Numbered from the stretch's first letter, positions 1-8,910 are shown. The stretch: DNA of 55,877 nt from Solirubrobacterales bacterium 67-14 (GCA_001897355.1 MKST01000003.1:243807-299683), one strand, 5' to 3'. The notes: generated from the letters alone by a model not told the origin. Translations and numbers: made by a program.

Positions 1-62
1 CCTTCGGTGACGTTCGGCAGTTTGAGGTCGATGCCCGCCAACGCACTTGGATTCGCAGCCAT
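1..62 (-). CDS. N-terminus of an unidentified gene (cut by window edge)
   Basis: Only the first 20 or so codons are visible, reading M-A-A-N-P-S-A-L-A-G-I-D-L-K-L-P-N-V-T-E. The ATG overlaps the TGA of the upstream permease gene in an ATGA arrangement, so it is very probably the last visible member of the polyamine-type transporter operon and translationally coupled to it. The visible part has no signal peptide and no recognisable motif. Such operons often continue with an aminotransferase, dehydrogenase or glutamine-synthetase-like polyamine catabolic enzyme, but nothing here decides that. Confidence 0.6.
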   Translation of the reverse strand, partial: MAANPSALAGIDLKLPNVTE

Positions 63-985
63 CAGATCTGCTCCCTCTTCTCGGCCGCAGTGGAGATCCA
101 CACCAGGACCGCGACGAAGGCCAGCAAGACAAAGGCTATGGCCGAGCCCAGCGGCCAGTTGTTCGTGGCCCCGAACTGGCTGTAGATCTGGTTGGCAATC
201 ATCACGTCACTCTCGCCTCCAACGAGCATAGGCGCGACGAAATCGCCGCTGGACAGCCCCATTGTGAAGGTGGCACCGGCTACCACCCCCGGCAGCGACA
301 GCGGCAGGACGATTTTACGGAAGGTTGCGAAGCTGCTGACGCCGAGATCCTTGCTCGCCTCGATCAGGTTGTGGGGCAAGCGCTCCAGCACGGCGTATAT
401 AGAGAGGATCATGAAGGGGGTGAAGATGTGCGTCATCGCGATCACCACCGCCGCCTCCGAGTACAGCAGGTCGCTGAGGAAGGTGCCGGAAAGCCCCAGC
501 GTGTCGAGTACCGAGGAGAAGAGCCCGTGCTGCCCGAGGATCACCTTCCAGGCGTAGGCGCGCAGCAGGTAGCTCGCCCAGAGCGGGACGACGACCAGGG
601 TGTAGAGCAGCATCCGGTTGCGGGTCCGACGTACCTTGAAGGCGAGCATGTAGGCGACCGGAAAAGCGAGCAGGGTCGAGAAGAGGGTGACCAGCGCCCC
701 GACCTTGATCGAGCGCAGCAGGGTCGGGATATAGATGTCACCGACCAGGCTGGACGCACCAAAGACCTCCTTGTAGTTGTCGATCGTCCAGGTGTGATCG
801 ACGCCGAAGGCGGTCGGGGTCCAGAAGCTCTGCAGGAAGAGCATGAAGTACGGGACCGCGAAGAAGAAGCCCATCCAGGCGAGCACCGGCAATCCCAGCG
901 CCAGCCCGCCGCGCACGGCCGGGCGGCCGCCGGGCTTCTCGGTGCGGCCGTCGACGTCGACTGTGATCGCGGGCCCGGTCGCCAT
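62..985 (-). CDS. potB: ABC transporter permease, spermidine/putrescine type (PotB-like)
   Basis: Inner-membrane permease of about 307 residues, the usual size for PotB. It has a hydrophobic N-terminal segment after a roughly 25-residue cytoplasmic leader, then about five more membrane segments. A typical EAA loop (E-A-S-K-D-L-G near residue 215) would dock on the ATPase. It would form the translocation pore together with the second permease at 3292. Its start overlaps the stop of the ATPase gene by one base (TGATG) and its stop overlaps the next gene, so the operon is tightly coupled. Assignment to polyamines rests on family resemblance plus the divergent PuuD-like gene; related transporters carry other small organic cations. 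Confidence 0.85.
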   Translation of the reverse strand: MATGPAITVDVDGRTEKPGGRPAVRGGLALGLPVLAWMGFFFAVPYFMLFLQSFWTPTAFGVDHTWTIDNYKEVFGASSLVGDIYIPTLLRSIKVGALVTLFSTLLAFPVAYMLAFKVRRTRNRMLLYTLVVVPLWASYLLRAYAWKVILGQHGLFSSVLDTLGLSGTFLSDLLYSEAAVVIAMTHIFTPFMILSIYAVLERLPHNLIEASKDLGVSSFATFRKIVLPLSLPGVVAGATFTMGLSSGDFVAPMLVGGESDVMIANQIYSQFGATNNWPLGSAIAFVLLAFVAVLVWISTAAEKREQI

Positions 986-2091
986 CAGTCCAGCACCTCG
1001 AACACCCGGGCCCGTTCGGAATCCGCCTCCAGGCGGACGTGATCGCCCGGGGCGAAGGCGCCGCCGCGCGGGACGTGGGCGGTTATCTCCTCCCCGTCGC
1101 CCGCGATCTTCATCGTCACGTGGCTGCCGGCCAGCACGGCGTCGGTGACCACCGCCCCGCCCGGTGCCCCGGGCGTCACGCGTACATCCGTGGGCCGGAT
1201 GCTCACTTGTGCGCGGTCCCCCTGCGAGAGAGGCGAGTCAGAGGTGCCGCGGACCCGGCCCAGGATGCCCAGCTCGACCGTCACGAATTCGCCGTCGCGA
1301 CCCGAGACCACGCCGCCCAGCAGATTCGTGTCGCCGATGAAGTCCGCCACGAAGGGCGACTTCGGGAGATCGTAGATCTCTCTGGGCTCGGCGTCCTGCT
1401 CGATCCGCCCGCGATTGAGGATGACGATCCGGTCCGACATCGTCATCGCTTCTTCCTGGTCGTGGGTCACGTAGATGAAGGTCGCCCCGACCTCGCCGTG
1501 GATCCGCTTGAGCTCGAACTGCATGCTCTTGCGCAACTTGTAGTCGAGCGAGCCGAGCGGCTCGTCCAGGAGCAGCACCTTCGGCTGCATGACCAGTGCC
1601 CGGGCCAGGGCGACCCGCTGCTGCTGGCCACCGGAGAGCTGGGCCGGGCGGCGGTCGCCCATGTCCCGGATCTCCATCAGGTCCATGATCTCGCCGACCC
1701 GGCGATCGATCTCGCTGCGCGCGGCCTTGGCGTGCTTCAGCCCGTAGGCGATGTTCTTCCGCACCGACATGTGCGGGAACAGCGCGTACTGCTGGAAGAC
1801 CGTCGTGACCGGCCGCTTGAACGGCGCGGTGCGGGTCATGTCCTCGCCGTCGATCTCCACCGACCCCTCGTCCGGCCGCTCGAAGCCGCCGATCAGGCGC
1901 AGCGTTGTGGTCTTGCCGCAGCCGGAAGGGCCGAGCAGGGTGAGGAACTGACCCTGCTCGACCCGGAGATCGAGTCCGCTCACCGCCTCGACGTCACCGT
2001 ACCGCTTGACCACGCCCCGGAACTCGACCGCCGAGGGCGGACGACCGGTGGACCGTGCGGCTGGGGACTTCTCGGCCACGGCCTGGCTCAC
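985..2091 (-). CDS. potA: ABC transporter ATP-binding protein, polyamine type (PotA-like)
   Basis: The cytoplasmic ATPase that powers the transporter. Walker A GPSGCGKT lies at residues 54-61, the signature LSGGQQQR at 152-159, Walker B KVLLLDEP at 171-178 and the switch histidine near 210. About 130 residues follow that match the TOBE-type regulatory domain of PotA/MalK proteins; the total of 368 residues is normal for PotA. The GTG start overlaps the stop of the solute-binding protein gene (GTGA), and the stop overlaps the permease start. Gene order in the direction of transcription is permease, binding protein, ATPase, permease. Confidence 0.9.
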   Translation of the reverse strand: MSQAVAEKSPAARSTGRPPSAVEFRGVVKRYGDVEAVSGLDLRVEQGQFLTLLGPSGCGKTTTLRLIGGFERPDEGSVEIDGEDMTRTAPFKRPVTTVFQQYALFPHMSVRKNIAYGLKHAKAARSEIDRRVGEIMDLMEIRDMGDRRPAQLSGGQQQRVALARALVMQPKVLLLDEPLGSLDYKLRKSMQFELKRIHGEVGATFIYVTHDQEEAMTMSDRIVILNRGRIEQDAEPREIYDLPKSPFVADFIGDTNLLGGVVSGRDGEFVTVELGILGRVRGTSDSPLSQGDRAQVSIRPTDVRVTPGAPGGAVVTDAVLAGSHVTMKIAGDGEEITAHVPRGGAFAPGDHVRLEADSERARVFEVLD

Positions 2092-3215
2092 GCCGCGACC
2101 ACCGCGTTGAGGACGTCCAGGTACTGCTGCCGCCTCGGCACCGGCTTCCAGTAGTCCAACTCGGAGATGAAGTCAGGGTTGTCCAGCCGGTAGGCCTCCG
2201 CGTAGTCCTTCGGCACCAGGTCTATCGCGTTCTTGTTGGTGATCCCGTAGCCGGTGACGGCGGCGATCTGCTTCTGGGCCTTCGGCGTCTGGATGTGGTT
2301 CAGGAAGGCCTCCGCGGTACTTGCCTTGGTCGAGGACTTGGGAATCATCCAGTTGTCGAACCAAGAGGTCGCGCCTTCCTTCGGCACGATCTCCGAGACC
2401 TTCTTGCCCTGAGCCCGCAGCTGCGTCACGGTGAGCCCGCCGAACGACATCCCGATGCTGACCTCGCCGTTGGCGAACAAGTTGGTCAACTCGCCGGCGC
2501 TGGTCCAGTACTTGCGGATGTTGGACTTCTGCTCGATCAGCTTGTCCTTGATCTCGGTCAACTGATCGTCGTCGAGGTTGTACACGTCCTCGAAGCCGAG
2601 CAGCAGGCCGGTCGTCCAGATCAGGGCGATGTCCTGCCAGACCGAGACCTGGTCCGCGTACGCGGGGTCCCACAGCGCCTCCCAGGAGTCCGGTTTCGTC
2701 TCGACCTTGGTCTCGTCGTAGATGAGGGGGATGAATCCCCAGCACATCGGGATGCCGTAGAGCTCGCCGTCGACGTTGACGTTCGGGGCGGTGCGGAAGA
2801 ACTCGAAGGTCGTCTTCGCGTTCGGCACGTTGTCGATGTTGATCGGCTGGACCTGATCCTCATCGATCAGCAGGTTCGTGGTGTCCGAGGACGGGCTGAT
2901 CAGGTCGTACTGGCCGGGTGAGCCCCGCAGCTTCGCGATCAGCTCGTCGTTCGACCCGATGAAGGTCGAGTTGATCTTGACCCCGGTCTTCTTGGTGAAG
3001 TCCGAGACGAAGGCCTTGTCGGTGTAGCCCTCCCAGCACAGCGCGTTGAGGCTGCTCGCCAGCTTCCCGTCATCCGAGGACGAGCCCCCGGACGAGTCGC
3101 TGTCGCCACAGGCGGCGAGTGCCCCGACCGCGTAGATGCCGAGCGCTCCGCCGGCGGCCTGCTTCAGCAGCCGTCGTCGGGTTCTAAGTCCGTCGACAGG
3201 TTTCCGTTGGTCCAT
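2088..3215 (-). CDS. potD: Extracellular solute-binding lipoprotein, polyamine type (PotD-like)
   Basis: Substrate-capturing protein of the transporter. The N-terminus has a twin-arginine motif (R-T-R-R-R-L-L-K), a hydrophobic stretch and a lipobox (L-A-A-C), so it is probably exported by Tat and anchored as a lipoprotein. The mature part has PotD-like features such as the ALCWEGYTD and DLISPSSD segments. I start at the ATG at 3215 (M-D-Q-R-K), because GGAGGAGG lies just upstream of it; an in-frame ATG five codons earlier sits on that ribosome-binding site itself. The Tat plus lipobox combination suggests folding before export. The ligand is inferred to be putrescine or spermidine from family and neighbourhood. 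Confidence 0.88.
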   Translation of the reverse strand: MDQRKPVDGLRTRRRLLKQAAGGALGIYAVGALAACGDSDSSGGSSSDDGKLASSLNALCWEGYTDKAFVSDFTKKTGVKINSTFIGSNDELIAKLRGSPGQYDLISPSSDTTNLLIDEDQVQPINIDNVPNAKTTFEFFRTAPNVNVDGELYGIPMCWGFIPLIYDETKVETKPDSWEALWDPAYADQVSVWQDIALIWTTGLLLGFEDVYNLDDDQLTEIKDKLIEQKSNIRKYWTSAGELTNLFANGEVSIGMSFGGLTVTQLRAQGKKVSEIVPKEGATSWFDNWMIPKSSTKASTAEAFLNHIQTPKAQKQIAAVTGYGITNKNAIDLVPKDYAEAYRLDNPDFISELDYWKPVPRRQQYLDVLNAVVAA

Positions 3216-3291
3216 GCGATCCTCCTCCATCAGCTGCTTTGGGTTTCCGGCTGTGCCGGTTGACGGTGACGGGTTACGACAACTGCCTGGT

Positions 3292-4092
3292 TCATTTCGA
3301 TTCCTCCCGGGTCAGCAGCGCCGAGATGACGACCAGCACGGCGCCGCCGGCGGCGATCATGGTCGCCAGCGCGTTGAGCTCGGGGAGCTGGTTGCCACTC
3401 CGCAGGGCCGACCAGATGTACATCGGCAACGTGCTCTCCGACCCGATCGTGAACGTGGTCACTGGGATCTCGTCGAACGAGAGGGTGAAGGCAAGCAGCG
3501 AGGCCGCGATGATCGAGGTCTTGATGGCCGGGAGCGTGACGTTGAAGAAGGTTTTGACCGGAGGCACACCGAGATCGAGCGAGGCCTGCTCGGGCGAGCG
3601 ATCGAGCCGCAGCAGGCGGGCGTAGACCGTGGTCAGCACGGTCGAGACCAGCGCCGTGCCGTGGGCCAGGGTGACCGTGAGCAGCGACCGCTTGATGTCG
3701 ATCATCTGGAAGAACGTCTGGAAGGCGACGCCGGTGATCACCCCGGGGAGGATCAGCGGCAGGAGCACGAACTTCTGGAAGAGGCGCTTGCCGGGAAAGT
3801 TGTGGCGATCGACCAGCAGAGCACCGGGCACCCCGAAGGCCACGGCGATCGCCACCGCCCCGAGGGCGACGACGATCGAGTTGCGCAGGGCGTCGATCAC
3901 GGCCTGGTTGTTGATCACCTCGTCGTACCGATCGAGGGTGAACTGACCGAGCGGCAAGGCGGCGACATCGTTGTCGACGAATGAGAAGACCGCGATGACG
4001 ACGATCGGCAGGTAGAGGAAGGCGAACAGGAAGACGGCGTAGGCGCCGAACCCCCAGCCGAGCGAATCCGGGTTCCCGAACCGGCGTCTCAC
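3292..4092 (-). CDS. potC: ABC transporter permease, spermidine/putrescine type (PotC-like)
   Basis: Second pore subunit, with about six membrane segments and an EAA loop (Q-A-S-L-D-L-G-V). The segment LSFDEIPVTTF is characteristic of PotC. The start is uncertain. I prefer the GTG at 4092, which has AGGTG eight bases upstream and puts the first membrane segment about 13 residues from the N-terminus. An in-frame GTG at 4170 would add 26 residues but has a GGAG directly against the start codon. It is the first gene of the operon, separated from the binding-protein gene by about 76 bases, which is unusual because the rest of the operon overlaps. Confidence 0.85.
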   Translation of the reverse strand: MRRRFGNPDSLGWGFGAYAVFLFAFLYLPIVVIAVFSFVDNDVAALPLGQFTLDRYDEVINNQAVIDALRNSIVVALGAVAIAVAFGVPGALLVDRHNFPGKRLFQKFVLLPLILPGVITGVAFQTFFQMIDIKRSLLTVTLAHGTALVSTVLTTVYARLLRLDRSPEQASLDLGVPPVKTFFNVTLPAIKTSIIAASLLAFTLSFDEIPVTTFTIGSESTLPMYIWSALRSGNQLPELNALATMIAAGGAVLVVISALLTREESK

Positions 4093-4222
4093 CGTATGGG
4101 CACCTGACCGGGGCTCCGCCTGCAAGCGGTGCCTCCAAACGATCTGCTCAGCGTCATCACCTCTCCTCACCTCCAGTCACGGAGCCAGAAACTGGTTCGT
4201 CGACTTTTCTGTGTGGAATGAA

Positions 4223-4228
4223 TACACT
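4223..4228 (+). promoter_or_regulatory. -10 box of a leaderless puuD-like gene
   Basis: TACACT ends eight bases before the ATG at 4237, so the transcript should start at or next to the start codon. TCGACT at 4200-4205, spaced 17 bases upstream, matches four of six positions of TTGACA. There is no Shine-Dalgarno sequence. Confidence 0.6.
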
Positions 4229-4236
4229 ACATACGG

Positions 4237-4968
4237 ATGGCTGTCAAGAGCGAATTAGAAACTCGTCCGCTGATCGCGATCTCGGCAGTTCCGAGATCCC
4301 TCGACACCGGCTACGGAGTCGACCTGGGCGACACGGTCGCGGCCGGCCTGGTCAGTGGAGTCCTCGACGCGGGAGGCATCCCGATCGTCCTCCCGGTGGT
4401 CGAGGGTGCCCTCGCCGCCGCGCAGCTGCGCTCGGTTGACGGCCTGATCCTGGCGGGCGGCCAGGATCTCGCCTTGGAGCTGTCCGAGGAAGAGATGAAG
4501 AGCCAGCCCGACCCCCGCTGGATCGACCCGAAACGCGACGACCACGAGTTCGCACTCTGGAACGCGGCCCACGACTCCAGGCTGCCCGTGCTGGGCATCT
4601 GTCGGGGCGCGCAGCTCATCACCCACGCGGCAGGGGGAACCCTGATCCCCCACCTCGGCGGCCACGACGCGGGGCATCGCCACGAGGAGGAGCGCCACCC
4701 GGTTACGGTGAGCGCCGGATCGCAACTCGCCGAGGCGGTGGGCGCCGGTGACCTGGAGGTGAACACCATCCACCACCAGGCGGTGCGCGCCCCGGCCCCC
4801 GGCTTCGAGGTCAGTGCAGTGGCGCCGGACGGCAGCGCCGAGGCGGTCGAATCCACCGATCCCGACCACTGGGTGGTGGCAGTCCAGTGGCACCCCGAAC
4901 TCATGCTCGGCGCTCCCGGCGGCCAGTCCCTCTTCGGTGCGCTGATCCGCAGGGCCGGCCGGGACTGA
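4237..4968 (+). CDS. puuD: Gamma-glutamyl-gamma-aminobutyrate hydrolase family protein (PuuD-like)
   Basis: Class I glutamine amidotransferase-like hydrolase (peptidase C26), expected to release GABA and glutamate from gamma-glutamyl-GABA in the gamma-glutamylated putrescine pathway. The nucleophile Cys122 is in GICRGAQLI, and the partner residues His219 and Glu221 are in VQWHPEL. Length 243 is normal for the family. It is transcribed divergently from the polyamine-type transporter, which supports a role in imported putrescine breakdown. The start is set by a -10 box eight bases upstream with no ribosome-binding site, so the mRNA is probably leaderless; an out-of-frame ATG at 4218 is not used. 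Other C26 members act on different gamma-glutamyl compounds, so the substrate is inferred. Confidence 0.85.
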   Translation: MAVKSELETRPLIAISAVPRSLDTGYGVDLGDTVAAGLVSGVLDAGGIPIVLPVVEGALAAAQLRSVDGLILAGGQDLALELSEEEMKSQPDPRWIDPKRDDHEFALWNAAHDSRLPVLGICRGAQLITHAAGGTLIPHLGGHDAGHRHEEERHPVTVSAGSQLAEAVGAGDLEVNTIHHQAVRAPAPGFEVSAVAPDGSAEAVESTDPDHWVVAVQWHPELMLGAPGGQSLFGALIRRAGRD

Positions 4969-4977
4969 ACGGCCGGC

Positions 4978-6504
4978 TCAGGCAGGCGTGATCGGGGTGC
5001 GTCGCTCGGTGAAGGAGCGGTCGCGGCCCTCGGCCAGGGTGAAGCGCTTGATCAGCTCCGAGCGCAGGTCTTCGGGCTTGATAACCGCGTCGATCACCAT
5101 CTCCGAGGCGAGGTGGAGCAGGTCCACCCCTTCCGCGTACTCCCGGCGCTTCTTCTCGACGAACTTCTCGCGTTCGGCCTCGTCTTCGATCGCCTGGATC
5201 TGGTTGTAGAAGACCGCGTTGACGGCGGCCTGCGGCCCCATCACGGCAATCGAGGCGTTGGGCAGGGCCAGGCAGCAGTCCGGCTCGAAAGCCGGTCCGG
5301 CCATCGCGTAGAGGCCGGCGCCGTAGGCCTTGCGGACCACGACCGAGATCTTCGGCACGGTCGCCTCCGACATCGCCGAGATCATCTTGGCCCCGTGGCG
5401 GATGATCCCCTGTTTCTCGACCGCGGTCCCGATCATGAAGCCCGGGATGTCGGCGAGGAAGAGCAGCGGGATGTTGAAGGCGTTGCAGGTGGCGATGAAG
5501 CGGGCGGCCTTGTCGGCCGAGTCGACGAAAAGCACCCCGCCCTTCTGCTTCGGCTGGTTGGCCACCACCCCGACCACCTTGCCGTCGAGGCGGCCGTAGC
5601 CGACGATCAGCTCCTTGGCCCAGCGCTTGTGGACCTCGAGGAAGGAGTCCTCGTCCAGCAGAGTGTCGAGCAACAGCTTGATGTCGAAGGGAACGTTCTC
5701 GTCCAGCGGGATGATCTCCTCGAGCGGCGTGCTCGAGACCGGAGCCTTCGGCTCGACGTCCGGAACCTGCTCGCGCCAGCTGGTCGGCATGTACCCCAGG
5801 TAGCGGCGACCGGTTTCGATCGCCTCTTCGTCGGTCTTGACCAGGAAGTGGCCGCAGCCCGACTTCGAGGTGTGCATGCGGGCGCCGCCCATCTCGTCGA
5901 GGGTGACCGTCTCGCCGATCACCATCTCGGCCATGCGGGGCGAGCCGAGGTACATCGAGGCATTGCCGTCCCGCATGATCACCACGTCGCAGAATGCCGG
6001 GATGTAAGCGCCGCCGGCGGCGCTCGGGCCGAACAGCAGACAGATCTGCGGCACCCGGCCGCTCATCTTCACCTCGTTGTAGAAGATCCGGCCCGCGCCG
6101 CGACGACCGGGGAACATCTGGACCTGCTCGGTGATCCGGGCCCCGGCCGAGTCGACCAGGTAGACCATCGGGATCTCCAGCTTGAGCGCGCGCTCCTGGA
6201 TGCGGAGGATCTTCTCGACCGTCTTCGGTCCCCAGGATCCGGCCTTGACGGTCGGATCATTGGCCATCAGGGCGACCGGCCGGCCAGAGACCAAGCCGGT
6301 GCCGGTGACCACGCCGTCGGCCCCCAGGCCTTCCTGGTCCCAGTTGGCCAGCAGCGCCTCCTCGACGAAGGAACCCTCGTCGAGGAGCAGGTCGACCCGC
6401 TCGCGGACCGGCAGCTTGCCCTGCTCGGCGGTCTTGGTGTGATGCCGCTCCGGGCCACCGCCGAGGGCGGCCCGGAGAGCGGGATCGAGATCTACCTTGG
6501 TCAC
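4978..6504 (-). CDS. Acyl-CoA carboxylase, carboxyltransferase (beta) subunit
   Basis: Biotin-dependent carboxyltransferase of 508 residues, the usual size of PccB/MccB/AccD-type subunits. It carries the two crotonase-like carboxyltransferase halves, with the oxyanion-hole glycines in SAAGGAYIPAF and in KAYGAGLYAM. The second motif (KAYGAG) differs from the AYGGAYDVM of typical propionyl-CoA carboxylases and is nearer to methylcrotonyl-CoA-type subunits. The substrate is therefore open between propionyl-, methylcrotonyl- and other acyl-CoAs. No biotin carboxylase is in the window. GTG start with AGGGAG eight bases upstream. It lies 25 bases after the 3-hydroxybutyryl-CoA dehydrogenase gene, so the two are probably co-transcribed. 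Confidence 0.85.
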   Translation of the reverse strand: MTKVDLDPALRAALGGGPERHHTKTAEQGKLPVRERVDLLLDEGSFVEEALLANWDQEGLGADGVVTGTGLVSGRPVALMANDPTVKAGSWGPKTVEKILRIQERALKLEIPMVYLVDSAGARITEQVQMFPGRRGAGRIFYNEVKMSGRVPQICLLFGPSAAGGAYIPAFCDVVIMRDGNASMYLGSPRMAEMVIGETVTLDEMGGARMHTSKSGCGHFLVKTDEEAIETGRRYLGYMPTSWREQVPDVEPKAPVSSTPLEEIIPLDENVPFDIKLLLDTLLDEDSFLEVHKRWAKELIVGYGRLDGKVVGVVANQPKQKGGVLFVDSADKAARFIATCNAFNIPLLFLADIPGFMIGTAVEKQGIIRHGAKMISAMSEATVPKISVVVRKAYGAGLYAMAGPAFEPDCCLALPNASIAVMGPQAAVNAVFYNQIQAIEDEAEREKFVEKKRREYAEGVDLLHLASEMVIDAVIKPEDLRSELIKRFTLAEGRDRSFTERRTPITPA

Positions 6505-6529
6505 CGGACTTCTCCCTGGTCCGGCGGTG

Positions 6530-7414
6530 CTACAGGCCCGGGTTGACCGACACCGGCTTCTCGCCGGAGTAGTCGTAGAACCCGCGACCGGACTTCTTGC
6601 CGAAGAAGCCGGCGGCGACCATCTTGCGCAGGGTCGGCGGAGCGGCGAAGCGACGCTCGCGGAACTCGTCGAACATCACGTCGGAAATCGAGTGCAGGGT
6701 GTCGAGCCCGACGAAGTCGGCCAGCGTGAGCGGGCCCATCGGGTGGCCGGCGCCGGCCTTCATCGCGGCGTCGATCTCGTCGATCGTGCCGATGCCCTCT
6801 TCGAGGCCGCGGATCGCGTCCAGCATGTAGGGGACCAGCAGGCGGTTGACGATGAAACCGGCCTTGTCCTTGGTCTCGACGGTGGTCTTCTTCAGCTTCT
6901 CGCCGTAGGCGAGGCCGACGCCCATCGCCTCGGGCGAAGTGGTGACCGACTGGATCACCTCGAGCAGCGGCATGACCTGGACCGGGTTGAAGAAGTGAAG
7001 GCCGAGGAAGTTGGCCGGACGGGTGGTCGCGGCGGCCTGGTTGATGACCGGCAGCGACGAGGTGTTGGTCGCGAAGTAGGCCTCGTCCTTGACGATCTCG
7101 TCGAGCTGCTTCCAGATCGCGAGCTTGGTGTCGAGGTTCTCGGTCACCGCCTCGATGACCAGGTCGCAGTCAGCGAAATCGTTGAGGTCCGTGGTGCCGG
7201 CGATGCGACCGAGGACGGCGTCGGCATCGGCCTGCTCGATCTTGCCCTTTTCGACCGACTTGCCGAGCAGCTTGCTGATCTTGCCGAGGCCCTTGTCGAG
7301 GGCTTCCTGGCTGACATCGGCGACGACCACGTCGTAACCGGCCTGGGCGCTGACCTGGGTGATCCCGTGGCCCATCAGACCGCAGCCGACGACACCAACC
7401 TTGTTGATCTCCAT
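6530..7414 (-). CDS. hbd: 3-hydroxybutyryl-CoA dehydrogenase (Hbd/FadB2 type)
   Basis: NAD(P)-dependent 3-hydroxyacyl-CoA dehydrogenase that interconverts acetoacetyl-CoA and 3-hydroxybutyryl-CoA. The N-terminal Rossmann motif GCGLMG is at residues 10-15, the catalytic His is in GLHFFNPVQVMPLLEV, and a C-terminal dimerisation domain follows; 294 residues is standard. The reading frame stays open upstream, but I start at 7414 because AGGAGG lies 12 bases before that ATG and the protein then begins M-E-I-N-K-V-G-V-V-G. It probably forms an operon with the downstream carboxyltransferase. It could supply the C4 precursor of crotonyl-CoA for the ethylmalonyl-CoA pathway genes further along. Confidence 0.93.
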   Translation of the reverse strand: MEINKVGVVGCGLMGHGITQVSAQAGYDVVVADVSQEALDKGLGKISKLLGKSVEKGKIEQADADAVLGRIAGTTDLNDFADCDLVIEAVTENLDTKLAIWKQLDEIVKDEAYFATNTSSLPVINQAAATTRPANFLGLHFFNPVQVMPLLEVIQSVTTSPEAMGVGLAYGEKLKKTTVETKDKAGFIVNRLLVPYMLDAIRGLEEGIGTIDEIDAAMKAGAGHPMGPLTLADFVGLDTLHSISDVMFDEFRERRFAAPPTLRKMVAAGFFGKKSGRGFYDYSGEKPVSVNPGL

Positions 7415-7508
7415 CTGGGGAGTTCCTCCTGTAACGAAGTTCTGAAAGCCTCCGGGACGGCGGAGGCGACCGGCCACGGAGCCTATTCGATCAGGGAGCC
7501 AGCCCGCG

Positions 7509-7889
7509 CTAGGAGGCGGTGGCAGCTTCGATGCGACGCCCCATCTCCTGGCCGAGTGCTTCAAGGCCGGAAGCCGGGCGGACCATGACGGTCATCTCGG
7601 AGATCTTCTCTTCGCCGTTGAACTTGAGGATGTCGACGCCCTGCAGTTCGCGATCGCCGACCCGGGCCTCGAACTGGAGCACGGCGACATCACCGGTCTC
7701 GACGTGGGCGATGTAGCGGAAGTCCTCGAAGACCTGGACCACGTGGCCGAGCAGGAAGGCGAGCGCGTCGATGCCCTCGTAGGGCTTGTGGACGAAGGGA
7801 CTGCGGAAAACGACGTCCTCCGCGAACAGGTCCCTGCCCGATTCGAAGTCCTTTGCCTCTGCCGCTGCCCTGAAACCGTCGCTCTTCAT
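7509..7889 (-). CDS. SnoaL-like/NTF2-fold small protein
   Basis: A protein of 126 residues starting M-K-S-D-G-F, with the helix-then-strand pattern of the NTF2/SnoaL fold and a characteristic early segment (LFAEDVVFRSP) and late segment (FNGEEKISEM). Members are enzymes or ligand-binding proteins of varied function, so I give no reaction. The start at 7889 is preferred because a TATGAT box ends six bases before it; an in-frame ATG nine codons upstream would lie across the promoter. It sits between the hbd and HMG-CoA lyase genes, but its own promoter suggests separate transcription. Confidence 0.8.
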   Translation of the reverse strand: MKSDGFRAAAEAKDFESGRDLFAEDVVFRSPFVHKPYEGIDALAFLLGHVVQVFEDFRYIAHVETGDVAVLQFEARVGDRELQGVDILKFNGEEKISEMTVMVRPASGLEALGQEMGRRIEAATAS

Positions 7890-7895
7890 GTTGCG

Positions 7896-7901
7896 ATCAT
7901 A
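7896..7901 (-). promoter_or_regulatory. -10 box of a leaderless gene
   Basis: Read on the minus strand, TATGAT ends six bases before the ATG at 7889. TAGACG lies 17 bases further upstream and matches TTGACA at four positions. No ribosome-binding site is present. Confidence 0.6.
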
Positions 7902-7969
7902 ACGCGAATGGAACAAAACGTCTATCTGTGCCAGCCAGGACGAATGTCATCGCCGACATGGCTCCGCCT

Positions 7970-8908
7970 TCAGCGGTGCCAGTCGACCGGCCCCGCCTTG
8001 AGGACATGTGAGCCAAGGGGGCGGCCGAGGATCTTCTGTGCCTCGGCGGAGGCTTCGATCAGCTTCGGCAGGTCGATGCCGGTCCCGACCCCCATCTCCT
8101 CCAGCATCGAGATCAGGTCCTCGGAGGCGATGTTGCCGGTCGCGCCGGCCGGGACCGGGCAGCCGCCCAGTTCGCCGAAGCTCGACTCGAAGGAGTCGAT
8201 CCCCTCCTCCAGAGCCGAAAGGACGTTGGCGAGACCCTGGCCGCGGGTGTCGTGGAAGTGGGCGGTCAGCTCGACCTCCCCCAGCCCTTCCGCCGCGAAG
8301 CGCTCACGCACCTCGGCGAAGAAGCGGCGAACCTGGACCGGATTGGCCATGCCGGTGGTGTCGCCGAAGCCAACCTCGACGCACCCCGCCCGGGCCAGCC
8401 TCAAGGCGATTGCGAGCACGTTCTCGACCGGCACGTCGCCCTCGTAGGGGCAGCCGAAAGAAGTCGAGATCACGCCCTCGCAGCGCAGGCCCGCTTCGAC
8501 CGCGACCGGGATCGTCTCTTCCAGGCCGGTGATCGACTCCTCGACGGTCCGGTTGACGTTCTTCTTGTTGTGGGTCTCGGAGGCGGAAAGGAAGAAGTTG
8601 GTCTCGTCGAACCGGTCGCGCAGCTCGAGCGCGTTTTCGAGGCCGCGGCGGTTCGGGATCAGGACCGAGTAGGAGACGCCGTCGGGACGATCGATGCCGT
8701 TCAGCACCTCGACCGCGTCGGAAAGCTGGGGGATCACGTCGGGCCGGACGAAGGAGGTGACCTCGATCCGCTTCAGGCCGGTCCCGGCCAGCAGGTTGAT
8801 CAGCCGGACCTTGTCCTCGGTGGAGATCACCTCCGGCTCGTTCTGGAAGCCGTCGCGGGGGCCGACCTCGCGGATCCGAACCGATTCGGGAAGATTCTCG
8901 GGAGTCAT
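7970..8908 (-). CDS. mvaB: Hydroxymethylglutaryl-CoA lyase family protein
   Basis: DRE-TIM metallolyase that splits HMG-CoA into acetoacetate and acetyl-CoA in leucine breakdown. The opening metal-binding segment is VGPRDGFQNE, followed by KRIEVTSFVRP, the metal histidines in ELTAHFHDT and the active-site Cys in GGCPVPAGATGNIASEDL. Its 312 residues match the family. The start is two bases from the stop of the upstream thioesterase gene, so the two form an operon. Given the nearby carboxyltransferase with a methylcrotonyl-like motif, leucine catabolism is plausible. Related lyases of other 3-hydroxy-3-methyl acyl-CoAs look very similar. Confidence 0.88.
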   Translation of the reverse strand: MTPENLPESVRIREVGPRDGFQNEPEVISTEDKVRLINLLAGTGLKRIEVTSFVRPDVIPQLSDAVEVLNGIDRPDGVSYSVLIPNRRGLENALELRDRFDETNFFLSASETHNKKNVNRTVEESITGLEETIPVAVEAGLRCEGVISTSFGCPYEGDVPVENVLAIALRLARAGCVEVGFGDTTGMANPVQVRRFFAEVRERFAAEGLGEVELTAHFHDTRGQGLANVLSALEEGIDSFESSFGELGGCPVPAGATGNIASEDLISMLEEMGVGTGIDLPKLIEASAEAQKILGRPLGSHVLKAGPVDWHR

Positions 8909-8910
8909 GT

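Noticed and set aside
12..1042. Plus-strand frames of 74-331 codons at the left end
   Set aside because: They run opposite the permease gene, which has clear membrane segments and an EAA loop.
2358..2370. A third copy of the CGAACCAAG motif
   Set aside because: It is a short match inside the binding-protein gene without the opposite arm; the same applies to GTCGAACCAA near 44650. Both are chance matches.
7931..7975. A third copy of the ccr-flanking hairpin, because GGCTCCGC recurs near 7965
   Set aside because: The CACAGA and GATGGATG blocks are missing and the hairpin has a different shape (ATGTC with GACAT), so only the short end sequence matches.
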